DNA from: Misgurnus anguillicaudatus
Lineage: Eukaryota; Chordata; Actinopteri; Cypriniformes; Cobitidae
Direction: 5' to 3'
Length of the DNA: 64,000 nucleotides
Assembly (NCBI RefSeq): GCF_027580225.2
Contig: NC_073340.2
Coordinates: 19,104,001 to 19,168,000 of the forward strand
Positions within the stretch are counted from its first letter, which is position 1, and each line of letters opens with the position of its first letter. A model generated the notes under the pieces. That model was not told the DNA's origin, did not search any database, and saw nothing but the letters and a program-made list of their open reading frames with translations. This document shows positions 24,471 through 37,470 of this stretch, one piece after another. Made by a program: the position numbers and the translations under genes.

Positions 24471-25321
24471 AAAAATTCTGTATAGAAGCATATTCACAAA
24501 TACTAGTTGAATGTTATGCCGTATTACAATCATGATCAAATATTTTTCGACTCTCTCCTTTGGCTGGAGGCTAAATAAATAAATAAAGTGACCATGATTG
24601 CCATAGCCATCTGTTTATTCTGAAGGACCTGGCTGGTATAATCAGGCTCACAGTGGGAAACATGCCCGCTTCCCACAAGACATTTCCACCCTTTAAGTTC
24701 CTGGTGTGGTGCAGTTTCCACGAACAGCCCTTTAATATCTTATCAGCGGCCGTATCCTTTACTGCAATCAGCCCTGGATTTATAGACCCATACTGTATAT
24801 GCTTTGCTTACATTAAATTGAAAAAGTAGAGTAAAGGAAGGTTGTATGATTTACAGTCTGGGCTGAGCTAAAAGATCACAGCTGCTCTGATTAGCATCAA
24901 GCTCAAGCGCAGAGCACTGCCAACATAATGCCCTCCACTCCAATCACATGAAGAGCAGATAAGAGCTGTACCTCATCTGACATGGCTGTGCTCCTCACCT
25001 ACTAAACAAGTCTGCTACTGATATATCAAAACAATCTCATGGCAACTCAGAACTGTTTTACAAGGTGGATCATTTTTATGGTTTCATACACTCTCTTTTA
25101 TAAGTACAATCTGTTTTCACCTCACTGACGTTAGATTTATGGGGTGGGGCTTCATTTTTGGCTTTTTGTAATAATCATATAAACTACAAAATTGCCACCT
25201 TGTGAAAAGTTATGTGGTTCAAGATGATGCATGACCTCAGGATTCAATACGTGACTTACAATATATCTGATGCAAGCTATTGCTCCATCACAGGTTTCAG
25301 ATCTCTTTTAGCAATATGCCG
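24471..25321. other. Repeat-poor stretch, possible conserved non-coding DNA
   Basis: 24700-25020 has balanced composition and no repeat copy elsewhere in the window. No open frame bounded by splice sites was found. Regulatory function is only a possibility. Confidence 0.25.
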
Positions 25322-25325
25322 TTAA

Positions 25326-25561
25326 AGGCGGGATGCGTGATTTTTGAAAAACACTTTGGAAAAGGGAGTCGGGCCAAGTACCAAAACACACTTGTAGCCA
25401 ATCAGCAGTATGGGGAGTGTCTACTAACCAACATCATTTCCTGGGCTATGTATTTGTGGGGCGAGTCTAAAAGAAGGTCCAGATTCTATTGGGGTAGGGG
25501 CGTGTTTGTTTAGGTGATTTAAAATGTCAACATTGGCTTTTAGAGATCATGCACCCCGCCT
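25326..25561 (-). mobile_element. TTAA-flanked MITE, family A copy 2
   Basis: TTAA at 25322-25325 and 25562-25565. Ends AGGCGGGATGCGTGATTTTT and ATCATGCACCCCGCCT are inverted. Orientation is opposite to copies at 235-460 and 55251-55489. It looks complete. Confidence 0.85.
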
Positions 25562-25565
25562 TTAA

Positions 25566-26471
25566 CATGCAGTTTGCATTATATAAAGAGTTTGGGTGCA
25601 TTTTAAAACAAGTTAAGAAATGTAGTTATATGCTGTTATATATAATAAAAATGAAATTGAAAATGTGGATGATCAATTTTCTCTAGAGAGCTAAGTGTGA
25701 TTTTATTACATCACAGACAAGAGTCACACATGTACAGTAAAAGAGACAAAAGATGTGGCCCAGTTGCAAATAAATTGTCAATGCAAGTAAAGTGCCTATG
25801 TATTTTTCACAAGACACCAGCCTATTTGGTTTTGCTTTGTATCTAGGACATCAGGAGTTTGCTGCAGAGATCCTTTGTCATGCTTATTTTTCTCAGCTAT
25901 TCCCTGCAAATCAAAAGTCTAGACACAATATTTCTTTCCTAATTTATTATTTTTTTTGTTTCTTCCTCTCAACCCTGTGATTCAAAACAAAAAAACATTT
26001 TTTTCCTAAAAGGTTTTCTTTGAAAAGCAGTGTTATCATACACAGCCAACTTATTGTTGTAACCTTTAATAGAATCTGATGTCTGAGGGTTTACGCCATA
26101 GTTATACACAAATAATTAGTTGGCATGATATAAACGATGTTAGCATTGTGACTTCAATTGTACAATCAATGTGCAGAAAGGGCAGTCAATAAATTATTGA
26201 ATTTGTTTGTTGTTTGTCGTGCATTATAAAACCTGTTAGACTCTTTTGGTGCTGGAATTTACCTGCTGTTATGCAAACTATTTTATTCAATAATAACATT
26301 ATTTGAGAGGGCACACTTGGTGTGGTTTTCTTTCTTGAGCTATGAGAAATTCAATAATTCAGCGTCTCATTTACATTTTTTCTATTTTTTGCTGTTTTTC
26401 AGATAATACTAGGCAAGTCAGTGCATTTACTTGTGTTTTCTTCTAATGCATTAATCATACGATATATTCAT
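25566..26471. other. Unassigned non-coding stretch
   Basis: AT-rich. No gene, RNA gene or repeat boundary recognised. Confidence 0.35.
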
Positions 26472-27112
26472 TTAAGGTGCCATAGAATGTAAAACTGTAT
26501 TTACCTATGCATAGATGAATAATAAGAGTTCTGTACATGGTAATGACATATTGTGAGTCTCAAACACTATTGTTTCCTCCTACTTATGTAAACCTTGTGA
26601 GTGCAAAACACAGCTGGAAAATAGACCAATCTCAACAATAAAGGGGACTTAAAATCTGACTTTTTCCACATATAAGTGCTATAATTACATCCCCAGTGCT
26701 TCTATACACCTAGAAAATGTGAAAAAGATTAACCCAGTATCTTAGTTTTGGTAAACCATTCTCTGCAAGCACGTTAAAAATAGGTAATTGAAATTTGGCT
26801 CCCCATGTGATGTCAGAATGGGATCTTATTAAAATAATTTCCGCCCCTTAATCTGCACTATCAACCACAGCACTGCCATTTAGTGCAGAGAGAAAGAGAG
26901 AAAAAAATTATTGACAGCACAATTGAGTTTCAATTTCAACAAATCGGTGATCAGTGTTTGCATTTCATCAGCTCATTGCATTTTAAAGGACACACCCAAA
27001 ACGGCAAAATTTTGCTCACACCTACAAAGCAGCAATTTTAACATGCTATAATAAATTATTGGTGGGGATTTTGAGCTAAAACTTAACATAACTCTGGGGA
27101 CACCAAAGATTT
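26472..27112. mobile_element. Probable TTAA-type non-autonomous element
   Basis: Starts TTAAGGTGCCATAGAATG and runs to about CTCTGGGGACACCAAAG. The sequence resembles a common fish dispersed element from memory. The right boundary is uncertain and no coding frame is present. Confidence 0.4.
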
Positions 27113-27159
27113 AGTAAGTTACTTTCAAACAGCTGCCCGTAATACTGTAATTTCTACAG

Positions 27160-28652
27160 AAATTTCGGTTGCACTTTATTTTACAGTACGTGTACTTACC
27201 TTGTACATATATAGTAAATAAGTTGTACTTACCGACAAAAGTGTAGTACTTACTTTTAGGTATCTACATGGTAATTAATTGGTATCATTACTGTACTTAC
27301 CAGTAGTACATACTTGGTAGTTATTATGTAACTCTAGGTAAGTACTGGGTAATAACATACTTATAGTATAGGTATACTGTAACTAACGAGAAACACTACT
27401 GTACTTACAAATAAATGTACAATTTAAGTATTTAGTATTTACAGGCAAGATAGGATGAATGACAGGTATTTATAGTGTACATATATGATAACTAATATCA
27501 AACACTACTGTACTTACAAATTGTATATACATGATAAGTGTGTGGTACCTGTAGGCCAGTGTAAGTTAATGACGGCACATATGGTGTGTTGTATACTGTA
27601 ACTAACGAGTAACACTAGTGTACTTACAAATTGTATATACACGATAAGTGTGTGGTACCTGCAGGCAAGTGTAAGTTATACTTATACCATAAGTATATGA
27701 TAACTAAGAACAAACATTACTGATGTGCCATTTTGGTACTTAGTATCTTCGTCCTTTAAACCAAGCATTAAATAACCGTATGCATTAACTACTGGGTACA
27801 TTCACTAGTACGTCCATGGTAACTGCATGGAAACAGGACTGTAAAATAAAGTGTTGTTTTTACACAGTTATTACATAGGACCTACCACCTAAGATATAGC
27901 ATCATGTACATTTCACTGTCCGGCAAACCCAACCATTGACTCTCATACGCATTAACTACTGGGTACATTCACTAGTAAACACTTATTGTGTATATACAAT
28001 TTGTAAGTACAGAAGTGTTTAATATTAGTTATCATATATGTACACTATAAATACCTGTCATTAACCCTAACTTGCCTGTAAATACTAAATACTAAAATTT
28101 TACATTTATTGGAAGTACAGTAAAGTTTCTCATTAATTACAGTATACCTACCTACCTACGTGGGGCGGCAGTGGTTGAGTGGTTCATGTAGGTTGTCTAC
28201 AAATCGGAAGGTTTGTGGTTCAATCCCCGGCTCCACCTGACCAAGTGTCGAGGTGTCCTTGAGCAAGACACCTAACCCCAGCTGCTCCCGACGAGCTGGA
28301 TGGCGCCTTGCATGGCTGACACCGCCGTCGGTGTATGAATGTGTGAGTGAATGGGTGAATGTGAGGCAAAATTGTAAAGCGCTTTGGATGGCCATTGGTC
28401 TATGAAAGCGCTATATAAATGCAGTCCATTTACCATCCATTTTAAGTATGTATCTGTTATTACCCAGTCCTAATCTAGAGTTACATAATAACTACCAAGT
28501 ATGTACCACTATTAAGTACAGTAATGATAACAGTTAATTACCATGTAGATACCTAAAAGTAAGTACCACACATTTGTCGGTAAGTACAACTTATTTACCA
28601 TATATGTACAAGGTAAGTACACGTACTGTAAAATAAAGTGCAACCGAAATTT
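27160..28652. mobile_element. 1.5-kb foldback element with nested SINE
   Basis: AAATTTCGGTTGCACTTTAT at the left and its exact inverse at 28630-28652 begin arms of several hundred bases. For example, GTACTTACCTTGTACATATA pairs with its inverse near 28600, and AACTACCAAGTATGTAC with its inverse near 27310. Internal units around CACTACTGTACTTACAAAT are also repeated. A SINE occupies 28160-28440. Confidence 0.8.
28160..28440 (+). mobile_element. tRNA-derived SINE, near full length
   Basis: A head with A-box-like GCAGTGGTTGAGTGGTT and B-box-like GGTTCAATCCC is followed by GAGCAAGACACCTAACCCC and a tail AAAGCGCTTTGGATGGCC then AGCGCTATATAAATGCAGTC. A 5'-truncated relative is at 54508-54675. It is inserted in the right part of the foldback at 27160-28652. 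Confidence 0.8.
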
Positions 28653-29645
28653 CTTATAGTGTAAAGCATAATTCTGTTCCAATTATTCAGTAAAAACGAA
28701 ATATCGGACTACACTTTGCACAATGCTTTGTTACATATTTTTTTGTTTTTTCTATTTGTGTCAAGAGAATATTTTACTCATCGATCCCTATCAGCCTCTA
28801 CCACACCAAAGACATCTAGCTGTGGCTTTCCTTTGTCCTCCGGTCAGAGACCAGCTTTGAGTTTTCTCTTCAAATGAACTGCCCCAAAGGCGTTGTGAAA
28901 GGGTGACATTTACTAAAACTGCTGCATGTGGTCATCATCACTCTGAAAAGTAAACTCAGACCATCAGCACTTAAAACCCTTGCAGAAACTAGTATTTCGA
29001 AACAGCAGCATGCAAAAAAAAATAAACACACTAATTGGTGTGGGGGTTTTTTGTCAGCCAGATAACACAAGCCAAACAGCGAGGCAAAGCCTCCAGATTC
29101 CTCCTGTTCTGGTTTCCACAAGATACATGTAGCAGCAGCAGGTGCCTGTCTGCGTGTGTTTTGAATAAGACTGAGGAGAGGAAAAAGATCCCAGCAGGAT
29201 CTGCGAGCACCACAGCTGCCTTCTCAATTAATGCATCAGCAGAAGGCACGTTTGTCCTCTGGCTACATTTTCCCTATCAGCATATCAATAGAATCTCAAA
29301 TGTCTTCTAAAATTCCTTTAGAAAAATATGTGATATTTGTCCCTTTCTCGAAGGCTCAAATGGTGTAGTTAAATGGACAAAAAAAAGAGAATTAGTTTAC
29401 AGAAGGCAGTCATGGGTTTGCTTTAAATGTTTCATTTTGGCTCAAAGTGTAAAATCACAGCATTATTTATAGCAGCAATCCATAATCTTCGCCATCTGTG
29501 TTTCAAGCACAAAGCAGGTTACTTCACATATACTCATCTTTATGTGGGCAAAATTTTTTCAGCAAAATCAGAGCTGACAGCTTAAATTATAATATTATTA
29601 TAAGCTTATTGTTGCAAATCATTATATAATAGGAGGATTTTTATG
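28653..29645. other. Repeat-poor stretch, possible conserved non-coding DNA
   Basis: 28780-29310 is moderately GC-rich and has no copy elsewhere in the window. No splice-bounded coding frame was found. Confidence 0.25.
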
Positions 29646-29648
29646 TAC

Positions 29649-29815
29649 ACACTCAAAAATAAAGGTACCAAAGGTGTCGGTGGGGTACCCTTTCAAAACT
29701 ACACCTTTATACCTAAAGGGTGCATATTGGTTCCACAAAGGAACACATTGGTACCTCATATTTGTACTTAAATTGTACATATCATGACCTTTTCAAAGGG
29801 TACAATCCCAGTGAC
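29649..29815. mobile_element. MITE fragment with GGTACC-rich sequence
   Basis: Begins ACACTCAAAAATAAAGGTAC and carries several GGTACC/GGGTAC motifs. The matching right terminus is absent, so this is a partial copy. Confidence 0.45.
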
Positions 29816-30011
29816 AACTTTTGTGCTACAGCATATACTTGCTTATTTTTAAAAACAAAAAAAATAATAACGGATTGCAGCTTTAACCTTTGGGTGACTG
29901 AGGTCAAAAAAATAAATAAATAAAATAAAACACGAATCAAAATGATATAGATGACTTCAGGAACTTTTTGAACTTGCTTTGGCTTGTCGTGTTTAGCCTA
30001 TTCAGCCTTCT

Positions 30012-30518
30012 CACTGTAAAAAAAATACATAGAAATTACAGTGTTACCTGCAGTTGGTTGCCGGTAACTTACCGTTTTTTAAATTTATGTTATTTACTGG
30101 CAACATTTTGTTCAAAGTTAAATAAACATTGCAAGTCTTTGTCAGCTGTTATTGTATAGTTTTATTTTGTAAAGCTAAAAACTAAAATTTATTTAACTTT
30201 GAACAAACTCTTAGTAATAAACATAAATAACAGTAAATAACAGTAAACAACATAAATTTAAATCTACGGTAAATTACCGGCAACCAGCTGCAAGTAACAC
30301 TGTTATTTCTACACTGTAAAAATTTCTGTAGAAATTACAGTATTAATGTGTATTACTGGCAGCTGGCTGCCAGTAACTTACTGTAGATTTTACAGTTATT
30401 TACTTGCAACAGTTTATTTAAAGTTAAATGAACATGAAACATTTTTAGTCTTTTTCTTCTACAGTAAGGTACTGGCAACCAGCTGCATAATTACAACAAA
30501 TTTTTTACAGTGTACTGA
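30012..30518. mobile_element. Two abutting CACTGTAAAAA palindromic MITEs
   Basis: The first unit runs from CACTGTAAAAAAAATACATA (30012) to CTACACTGTAAAAA (about 30318). The second runs from there to TTTTTTACAGTGTA (about 30518). Arms contain CCGGTAACTTACCG and ACCGGCAACCAGCTGC. A third copy is at 38312-38684. Confidence 0.65.
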
Positions 30519-30533
30519 ATTTTTACAGTGTAG

Positions 30534-31207
30534 ATGTTCTGTATGCTATTGTTTATTGTGTAAATAACTGTTTATATTACTTTAACATGTACGGACCTCT
30601 ATTCAGTGTGCTTTTCTATGCTATTGTTTAGTTGAATAACTTGCCTCCAGATTAAATGTCTGTTGTTCGGCTTGGATTTTGTGAAATCATTTTATAAATA
30701 AAAGCGACATAGTCAAGTGTGACTTACCATAATTTCCGGACTATAAGCCGCATCATTCAAAAATGTGTCATTAAGACAAAATAACGTTTATTTAGAAAAT
30801 TATTTCACAAAATCCAAGCCGAAGAACAGACAATTTAATCTGGAAAGGCAAGTTATTCAACTAAACAATAGCAGACAGAACAGCAGGGTGTATAGATGTA
30901 CATTAAAGTAATATTATCATTTAAACGATAAACAATAGCATACAGAACTTAGCTGGAAGGTTAAATAGGTTAAATTAACCGAACAAGCCAACTAGTGTGA
31001 AATTTGCATACTCGTCATTCCACATTACAGAATCCATTGAATTACATAAATAGCAGACTCTTGCGGCTGTAGGTGGCAATGTTGTATCTTGCCTCTATTA
31101 ATGTCAAAATTAATTCATACTGACTTACAAGGCGCACCTGACTATAAGACGCTGCACCAGCCAAGATATAAAAAAAAAACGCGGCTTATAGACCGAAAAA
31201 TACGGTA
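30534..31207. mobile_element. CCGTATTTTCCGGA-type element joined head-to-head to a half copy
   Basis: 30725-31207 is a copy with ends TACCATAATTTCCGGACTAT and CCGAAAAATACGGTA. The preceding 30534-30725 is the inverse of its inner part: GTTCTGTATGCTATTGTTTA and GGCTTGGATTTTGTGAAAT both recur inverted in 30815-30955. The pair forms a near-palindrome centred at about 30727. Confidence 0.65.
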
Positions 31208-31789
31208 GACATGTTTTTCCTCTTCAAAACGCATTTTTGACTGATACTCTGGAAAATACGGTATATAGTATTTCATTAAAAATGAACAACAGATTAAATT
31301 GTATGCCTTTGGTTAAGGTTGTAATACTGGAATAAGTTGCAATACAAACATTAGATATTTTATGTTTTTATTTCTATAGAGGGACAGCTCATAAACAGGG
31401 CACTGTTGCAGAAAATAGGCAATATGGTCAAACACAATAGGCATAGGTTCAGGCAATATTTAGTTAGCTGTTATCTCTTGTACCAAAAATAGATGTCCTT
31501 ACATTTACTTTTGGATGTTTAGCAGATGCTTTAATACAAAGTCACTTTTAGTAATGAGGAACAGGTGGCCATACAAGTGCCAAAAACATTTGCAATATCA
31601 CACTGCTAAGTTCCAAGAGTAATTCAGATACTGAAAGCTATACAGCAGTATTACAAGTTAGCAAAGTCAGTAGGCACTTTAGCTATACTTTTGTAATATA
31701 TGGGCTTGACCTTATGGGCTTTTCTTTACAACAACCTAAACCTTTGTGACAAGAATTCAAGATGCAGGGAACCTTATTGACTTGATAGC
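31208..31789. other. Non-coding stretch with SINE-tail fragment
   Basis: 31500-31548 (TTAGCAGATGCTTTAATACA and flanks) resembles the 3' tail shared by fish SINEs and LINEs. Nothing else is recognised. Confidence 0.35.
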
Positions 31790-32300
31790 CTCATACATTC
31801 CTGCTATGAATTTGCTTTTCCACCACATCCTAAAGATGACCTAATTGGATTGTGATCTGGAGACTGTGGAAGCAATTCAAATACACAGAACTCATTTTCA
31901 CGTTTGTAAAACCGGCTTGACATGACGAGTGCATTGTGACATGGTGCATTGTCCTGATGTAAGTTGCTGGCAGATGTAGCCATAAAGAGATTCACAAGGT
32001 CAGACAGCAATTCTCAGGTATACTGTTATTCTCATTTAGTGTTTAGGGACCTAATGTAACAAAAAATGTCCAAACCGCTACCAGACTAAACCCAATATCC
32101 ACCTTTTTCCTTATTGCATCTATATACCATCTTTTTGTCACAGCAGAATTTGAGATTTGTCAGACCAGATGTTGTTTTTTAATCAGCTGTTTTCACTGTA
32201 GCTTTAGTTTCAAGTTCTGAGCTAAGTGTGTCTGTAAACTCTGGAGAGTGTTGATGTCATGCAAACTGTTTTTAGAGTTTGTGATCCATGATTGGTTAAC
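31790..32300 (-). pseudogene. Tc1-type transposase relic (C-terminal half)
   Basis: Minus-strand reading of 31804-32010 gives HQDNAPCHNALVMS followed by ENEFCVFELLPQSPDHNPI. This is the region around the second and third catalytic residues of Tc1 DDE transposases (QDNAPCH and PQSPDLNPIE in intact relatives). The aligned DLNPIE has become DHNPIR, so the catalytic glutamate is lost. Stops occur upstream, where a SDKSQILL-like piece can be traced. No terminal repeats are seen, and it is an old fragment. Confidence 0.75.
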
Positions 32301-34186
32301 ATAAAAATGATATTGTCTCTTGTGAAATGTGAGATCCTCCAATAATTCATCAAATCAACTAAAATCCACATAGTTTTGTTTTAGACATTTCTGTTAAAAT
32401 GGCGGTGTTGTTTGTGATATTCAGTCTGGTCATTTACCCTTCTGAAAGGACCAGCAGCGCTCTTCATCAATATATTGTTTTATGGATGATGATCCCAGGC
32501 CAATTTTATACTTTTACCAGCAGGAGATCCTTGGTCTGTCAGCTTCACCAGAACACTGTACTGGTGTACAGCATGGCTAAGCTGGACCAGCACCAAACCA
32601 GCATGAAAATTGAGAATGGTGGTGGTTTTAGCAAAGTAGCAATATGTCTGATAATTATTTTAAAATAAATATAAAATACAAAAAATATGTCTTTTAGGGC
32701 CATTCAAAACATTTGAGTTATATGTTTATATGGTACACAGCAAAATTGTACACTGCTGGTGTATACACGGTGGTACTAAGAAGAGTTTGGTTCCAAAACG
32801 CGATAAACGTCATTTAAAAAAAATATGAGTTACCACCAAAATCAGTATTGTACTCAAATCAGTATACCACGCAAAATTTGATATCCGCCGTGTTATTCTG
32901 TCATCTTTTCTCTCTTTTTTCCCAAAATGCGGTAAACGCCAGTCCTCCTTCTCTGCAGAATGCAATAAATCCACTCAACAAATCACAGCGCACCATTCCA
33001 CGCAATGTATAAAACAATGGCGGCATGTTAGATACACACGAAATCCTAGTTTTCCTCATCTACTTTCTACTTTGTGATCAACAATCAAAAACAAAATAAT
33101 ACTTTCGATGGCATTGATAAACCTGTGGTGCTTTTCTGTGATGGGAAAGAAACGTAAGCCATCAAAACCAAATAATTTACGCGAGAGGCACTCGGGAGAC
33201 GGAAAAATGCCGTCTGTTGCTTGTTCGCCCGACAGGATCAAGCTTTTTATCAGTGTATACCACTAGTCAACTAAATGAATATAACATGGCAAAGATGAAT
33301 GCACATTTATATATTGATTCAATAGATTTAATGCATTTTGTGGAAAAAATTATCAGTTTTTATAATAAATCTTTGAAAATCAAATTATCGATGGCTATGT
33401 GAAAGTTTGTAACAGAAAATTGTGGTTTTCATCTTGTCACTTTTTTAAAAAACATGTTTTTACCGAAATGGATTTATTAAACTCTTCATATGTACATTTA
33501 AGCAGTGTACATTTAAAATGTATGATTTTATGATGTATAAGATTATCTAGAGCCACACACCATAACCCAATCCCACAAGTCACTGTACAAACTGAATTTT
33601 AAATAAAAGACAAAATAGATATACATTATTTTGTATATTTGCCTTTAATTTAAAATGGTTCTCCCACATGCCATTGCAAAAGTTACAGAATTGATTTACT
33701 GCATTTCTTCTAAAAATGTGTACTATTGTATTATAAACCACAGTGAACGAGGCTTGATTTAAATGTGCTAAAATCCAATTTGCATCCACTGACTTAGATC
33801 ATCCCCTAACTACACACTTTCTTTCAAAATCCCTGTCCTCCAAAAAAAAAAAAAAAAAAAAAAAAAAACATCTTAGCCAACCTGATGCCAGCAAAGAGCT
33901 TTAGGTTGTTCCCTTGTGTGTCAGTCACAAGAAGGTGTGATTTCTCAGCACACCTATTTCAGTGATAGATTTATTGTGTCACATAGTAGGGGGATTTATT
34001 CATGGTATTTCCAAAAAATCCCTTACAGCAACTTTTACTTTAAGAAATATCTGTCCTGTGTGGTCATAAAAATGTTGTCAAACTTTAGCAAAAGGGCCTT
34101 TCTCCTAAAGAGTAAAGCTAGAAAGTACTGTACTCGAAAGAAAGCATTCTGGTTAAAAGACCACTCAAATAATAAGGCAATACTTA
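32301..34186. other. Non-coding stretch, no gene
   Basis: Mixed AT-rich sequence. 32770-33240 looks like dispersed repeat DNA but no ends could be set. A 27-A run lies at 33842-33868. Confidence 0.3.
33842..33868. repeat. Poly(A) run
   Basis: 27 consecutive A residues. The neighbouring sequence is not recognisable as a retroelement. Confidence 0.9.
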
Positions 34187-35239
34187 CACTCTAAAAAAAA
34201 ATCCGTAAAAAAACGGACAAAGTACTGTGTAAATATGAAGGAATTTTCCGTATTTATGTTTTACAGGCATTTATCTGTTTTTTTTTAATAACATGTTGCA
34301 TTATGGGTGCAACACAACAACTCCTGCTGCAATCTTTCACTTTTGCCTCTCTATCACCATCTCTGTTTGAAACCTAAAATTACAACTTGCTTGCAGAGTT
34401 ATTTTCTAACATGGATGATGTTTAACTTCTAAACAAATGCTGCCAGAACAAGATACAAATGCTCAACTATTCCAGCATCATCACATGTGATTTAGTAGAC
34501 AAATCTTCTTTCTGACGTGACGTGTAAGTCAAATGGACATTTACCACAACATTTATCACATTAAATCTACAGTTTGTGTTTCTTTTAGATTCCTTTGAAG
34601 TCACCACTATGGTGATTAGTGTTCCCTTTAGTTAGGCTTTTGTCCCTTGACCTTCCAGAACTGTCTCTGCTCTTTTAGCATTACAACAGTGTTTTTGCTT
34701 GTAGCAATTACAACTTGTTTGTTGCTTGAGGAAGGGGAATAGTCTATGATGTCTTCTAAGCTTAGTTGTTTTTATGTTATGCTGCCTAACATGCAAATAT
34801 GAAATGATATAATAAGAATAATGAACTGAAATGAATAAAAGTGACACTCTATGCTGATCTAAAAACACACTGCATTGAATAAGATGGCTGCAAATGTGTC
34901 AGCTGTGGTTTTTGCTTCAGAGATATCAACACTTTGGATCCAAATCTCAACAATGGTGACAGTAAATGTTAAGAGAGTTTTCTACAATCCTGGTACCCAG
35001 CATGCATTGTGGCATGAAGCTTTGTTGTTGATTGTCACCATTGTTGCGTTTCATAGGCAGATTGAAGTGTCCCTAAAGACTACGGACAATGTTCTGTAAA
35101 TCTACGGACAGTGTTCTGTAAATCTACAGAATGTTCAGTTTTTGAATAAACGGAAATTCTGTAAACATAACGGAAAAAGTGCCGGTAATTTTCTGCCAGG
35201 ACATTATCTGTTTTTTTACGGATTATTTTTTTTAGAGTG
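34187..35239. mobile_element. 1,053-bp TA-flanked non-autonomous element
   Basis: TA dinucleotides (34185-34186 and 35240-35241) flank CACTCTAAAAAAAAATCCGT and the inverse of CACTCTAAAAAAAATAATCC. Both ends then read GTAAAAAAAC. No transposase frame is present. TA flanks suggest Tc1/mariner-type transposition. Confidence 0.8.
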
Positions 35240-35241
35240 TA

Positions 35242-36360
35242 TAAAAAACACAACATAACATACTGTATGTTTCTGCTAAAACAACCAGAAAAACAATCCA
35301 TCTTGCTTTCTACTCTGATGCTATCAAAAGGTAATTACTGTCATTTTTGTCCAGAATCTCTTTTTAGAGTCTCCATGTTTCTGTGAAATAGCCCATCTGT
35401 ATCCTTAATTGCTTATCTTTTCCATAACATGGTCCTCTCTCGCAATGCACATATACTCCTTCAGATGTGTGCTTCTTGTTAAGTCATTGTATTTTACTAT
35501 GTTTGTTTTCTATTTTCTTGTGACTCCAAAATAGCTATTACTAAAAATCTATTTTAAAGGTTTTGTTAAAGGAGGCTAAATACTTCACCCAAAAAGCGAT
35601 CTATGGCTAGACAGCTCCAAGATACGTGAATGGATTGATAATGATTTGTTCTGTATTTTCTCCAGCAGACACTACAGTAGTTTGATTTGGATCTTTTTGG
35701 AATTGTACTATGAGAGGTTCTGAAGAAACACATAATCGATTTTAACTGAAATATTCGGGTTGATATTAGTCCCGGCCATGTTTCTCTGATCAAGCCTCTT
35801 CAATATAAACCTGTTAGGGTACCACTTCTAGCGATGTCCCAGGCTAGCACACTGTCCCAAGGCATTTTTTGAACTCTAGGATCAGAATCTGCTTTTTAGT
35901 CTTATGCTGGGTACACACCAAAATATTTTTTTTTAAATCTTATAAGATTTTCAAAATGTGATAGACCACACACAAGAAGATAAAAAAATTCTAGATTTAA
36001 CCATTTTGCACCTATAGTAGATACGCACAGATCTCCACTTTGAACACAGGAAATCTAACTAAATCTTGCAAGACTTCAGAATAAGCATGGCGGACGATAT
36101 GCAGGATCATTGATAGTGAAAGTGTTTGGAATGATTTTCACAGAAAATACAAGGAAAAACACAAAAGAGTTTGGGTAACGTCATGGAGACAGCGGGAACA
36201 TGGTCTGTACACTGTACACTTTGCATCAACTTCATTTTATGCTGCACCATGACTGCTTCCATCTTCCATCATCTCGCTTTCCGATTGGATATTGTTTCAT
36301 TTCACGTGATAATCTCAAGAGCGTACGTGCTTTTGTCCTCGCGGTTCCCCCCCACACATC
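35242..36360. other. Non-coding stretch, no gene
   Basis: From about 35905 (ATGCTGGGTACACACC) the sequence resembles one end of a Harbinger- or hAT-type element whose partner end could not be found. The remainder is unassigned. Confidence 0.3.
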
Positions 36361-36814
36361 AGGGGTCTCGTTTATAAAGCGTACAGGCATACATTTGATC
36401 GTAAAGTGTGCGTACGCAAAAATCCACGGCAAAGTCCATATTTATAAAAACTGTCTTTGACGTGGAAAAGTGCTTAGCGCCACGTCAGGGTCTGAGCAGA
36501 TGTACGCACTTTTGCTTGTCTGATTGCTGCAGGTTTTTGGAAATATAAGCATTTTTGCTGCTCGAAAAGATTTTAAACATTGACAAGCGCCCTTTTATAT
36601 GTCTATGAGATTAATTAGGCATCGTTTCAAGGCAGAGATCTAACTGCTCCGCTGCGGACAAGTTCAAGATCATTTGTGATCTATAGATTTCACATCTGAA
36701 AGAAAGGGGTACGCGTACGTTCAGTTTATAAATTACACCTACGCATTTTTGATAAATGATTGTAAGATCAAATTTAGGATGGTTTCTACACAGCATTTTA
36801 TAAATGAGGCCCCT
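36361..36814. mobile_element. MITE with AGGGGCCTCATTTATAAA-type ends
   Basis: AGGGGTCTCGTTTATAAAG at the left and TTTTATAAATGAGGCCCCT at the right are inverted. Internal TTTATAAAAACTG and CAGTTTATAAATT also pair. No clear target duplication was found. Non-coding. Confidence 0.7.
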
Positions 36815-37467
36815 GGATTTCTGATCGTAAATATTAAACATGTTGAATATTTTCGATTCGCGATCGGGGATCACAAAGGCGTCCTCTGTTTATATTTAAA
36901 CAGAATTCCAATACGCTGCCTGCAGTATGTCCGAATGCGTTTCCCCGAAGCTGCCTCCTGTTGACAACGTCATTGCCTTCATGAGGAAACAAGTCAACTG
37001 CCTTGGTTTTCGGACGCAGCTTAGCTGTCCCGCAGGAGTCTTTAACAGAAAAGCTAGAATACGCAGCTAACTTTAAAGTGTAATTTGTGCTGCTCTGGTA
37101 GACAGTACAGCTTAGAACCAGCTTTTGTAGCTACAATTTGCTTTGACATCTTGACATTACATTACATTTCATACAACACTCTACCAGAGCTTTACAACAA
37201 GGTTCATGGATCAAATGTCATTGATAAGAAGCTGAGTGGAACTACCTTGTAATTCTTGTTTTATTTTTTGTAATGCTACTGCTCCAATAAGAAAAAGCTT
37301 TTGACTTGATTTCTGTTGTTGATTTTTTTAACCTTTATTTTTACAGGCAAGTCATTAAGAATAGGCTCTTATTTACAATGGCGGAATAACCACTTGGGAC
37401 TAAATTAAATACAAAACATTAAAAATACATACAGTTAACAGTTACATAAATATATTTTAAAACAAGA
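36815..37467. other. Non-coding stretch, no gene
   Basis: 36820-36880 (ATCGTAAATATTAAACATG, then CGATTCGCGATCGGGG) resembles internal sequence of the element at 37471-38176 and may be a fragment of its family. Confidence 0.3.
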
Positions 37468-37470
37468 TTA

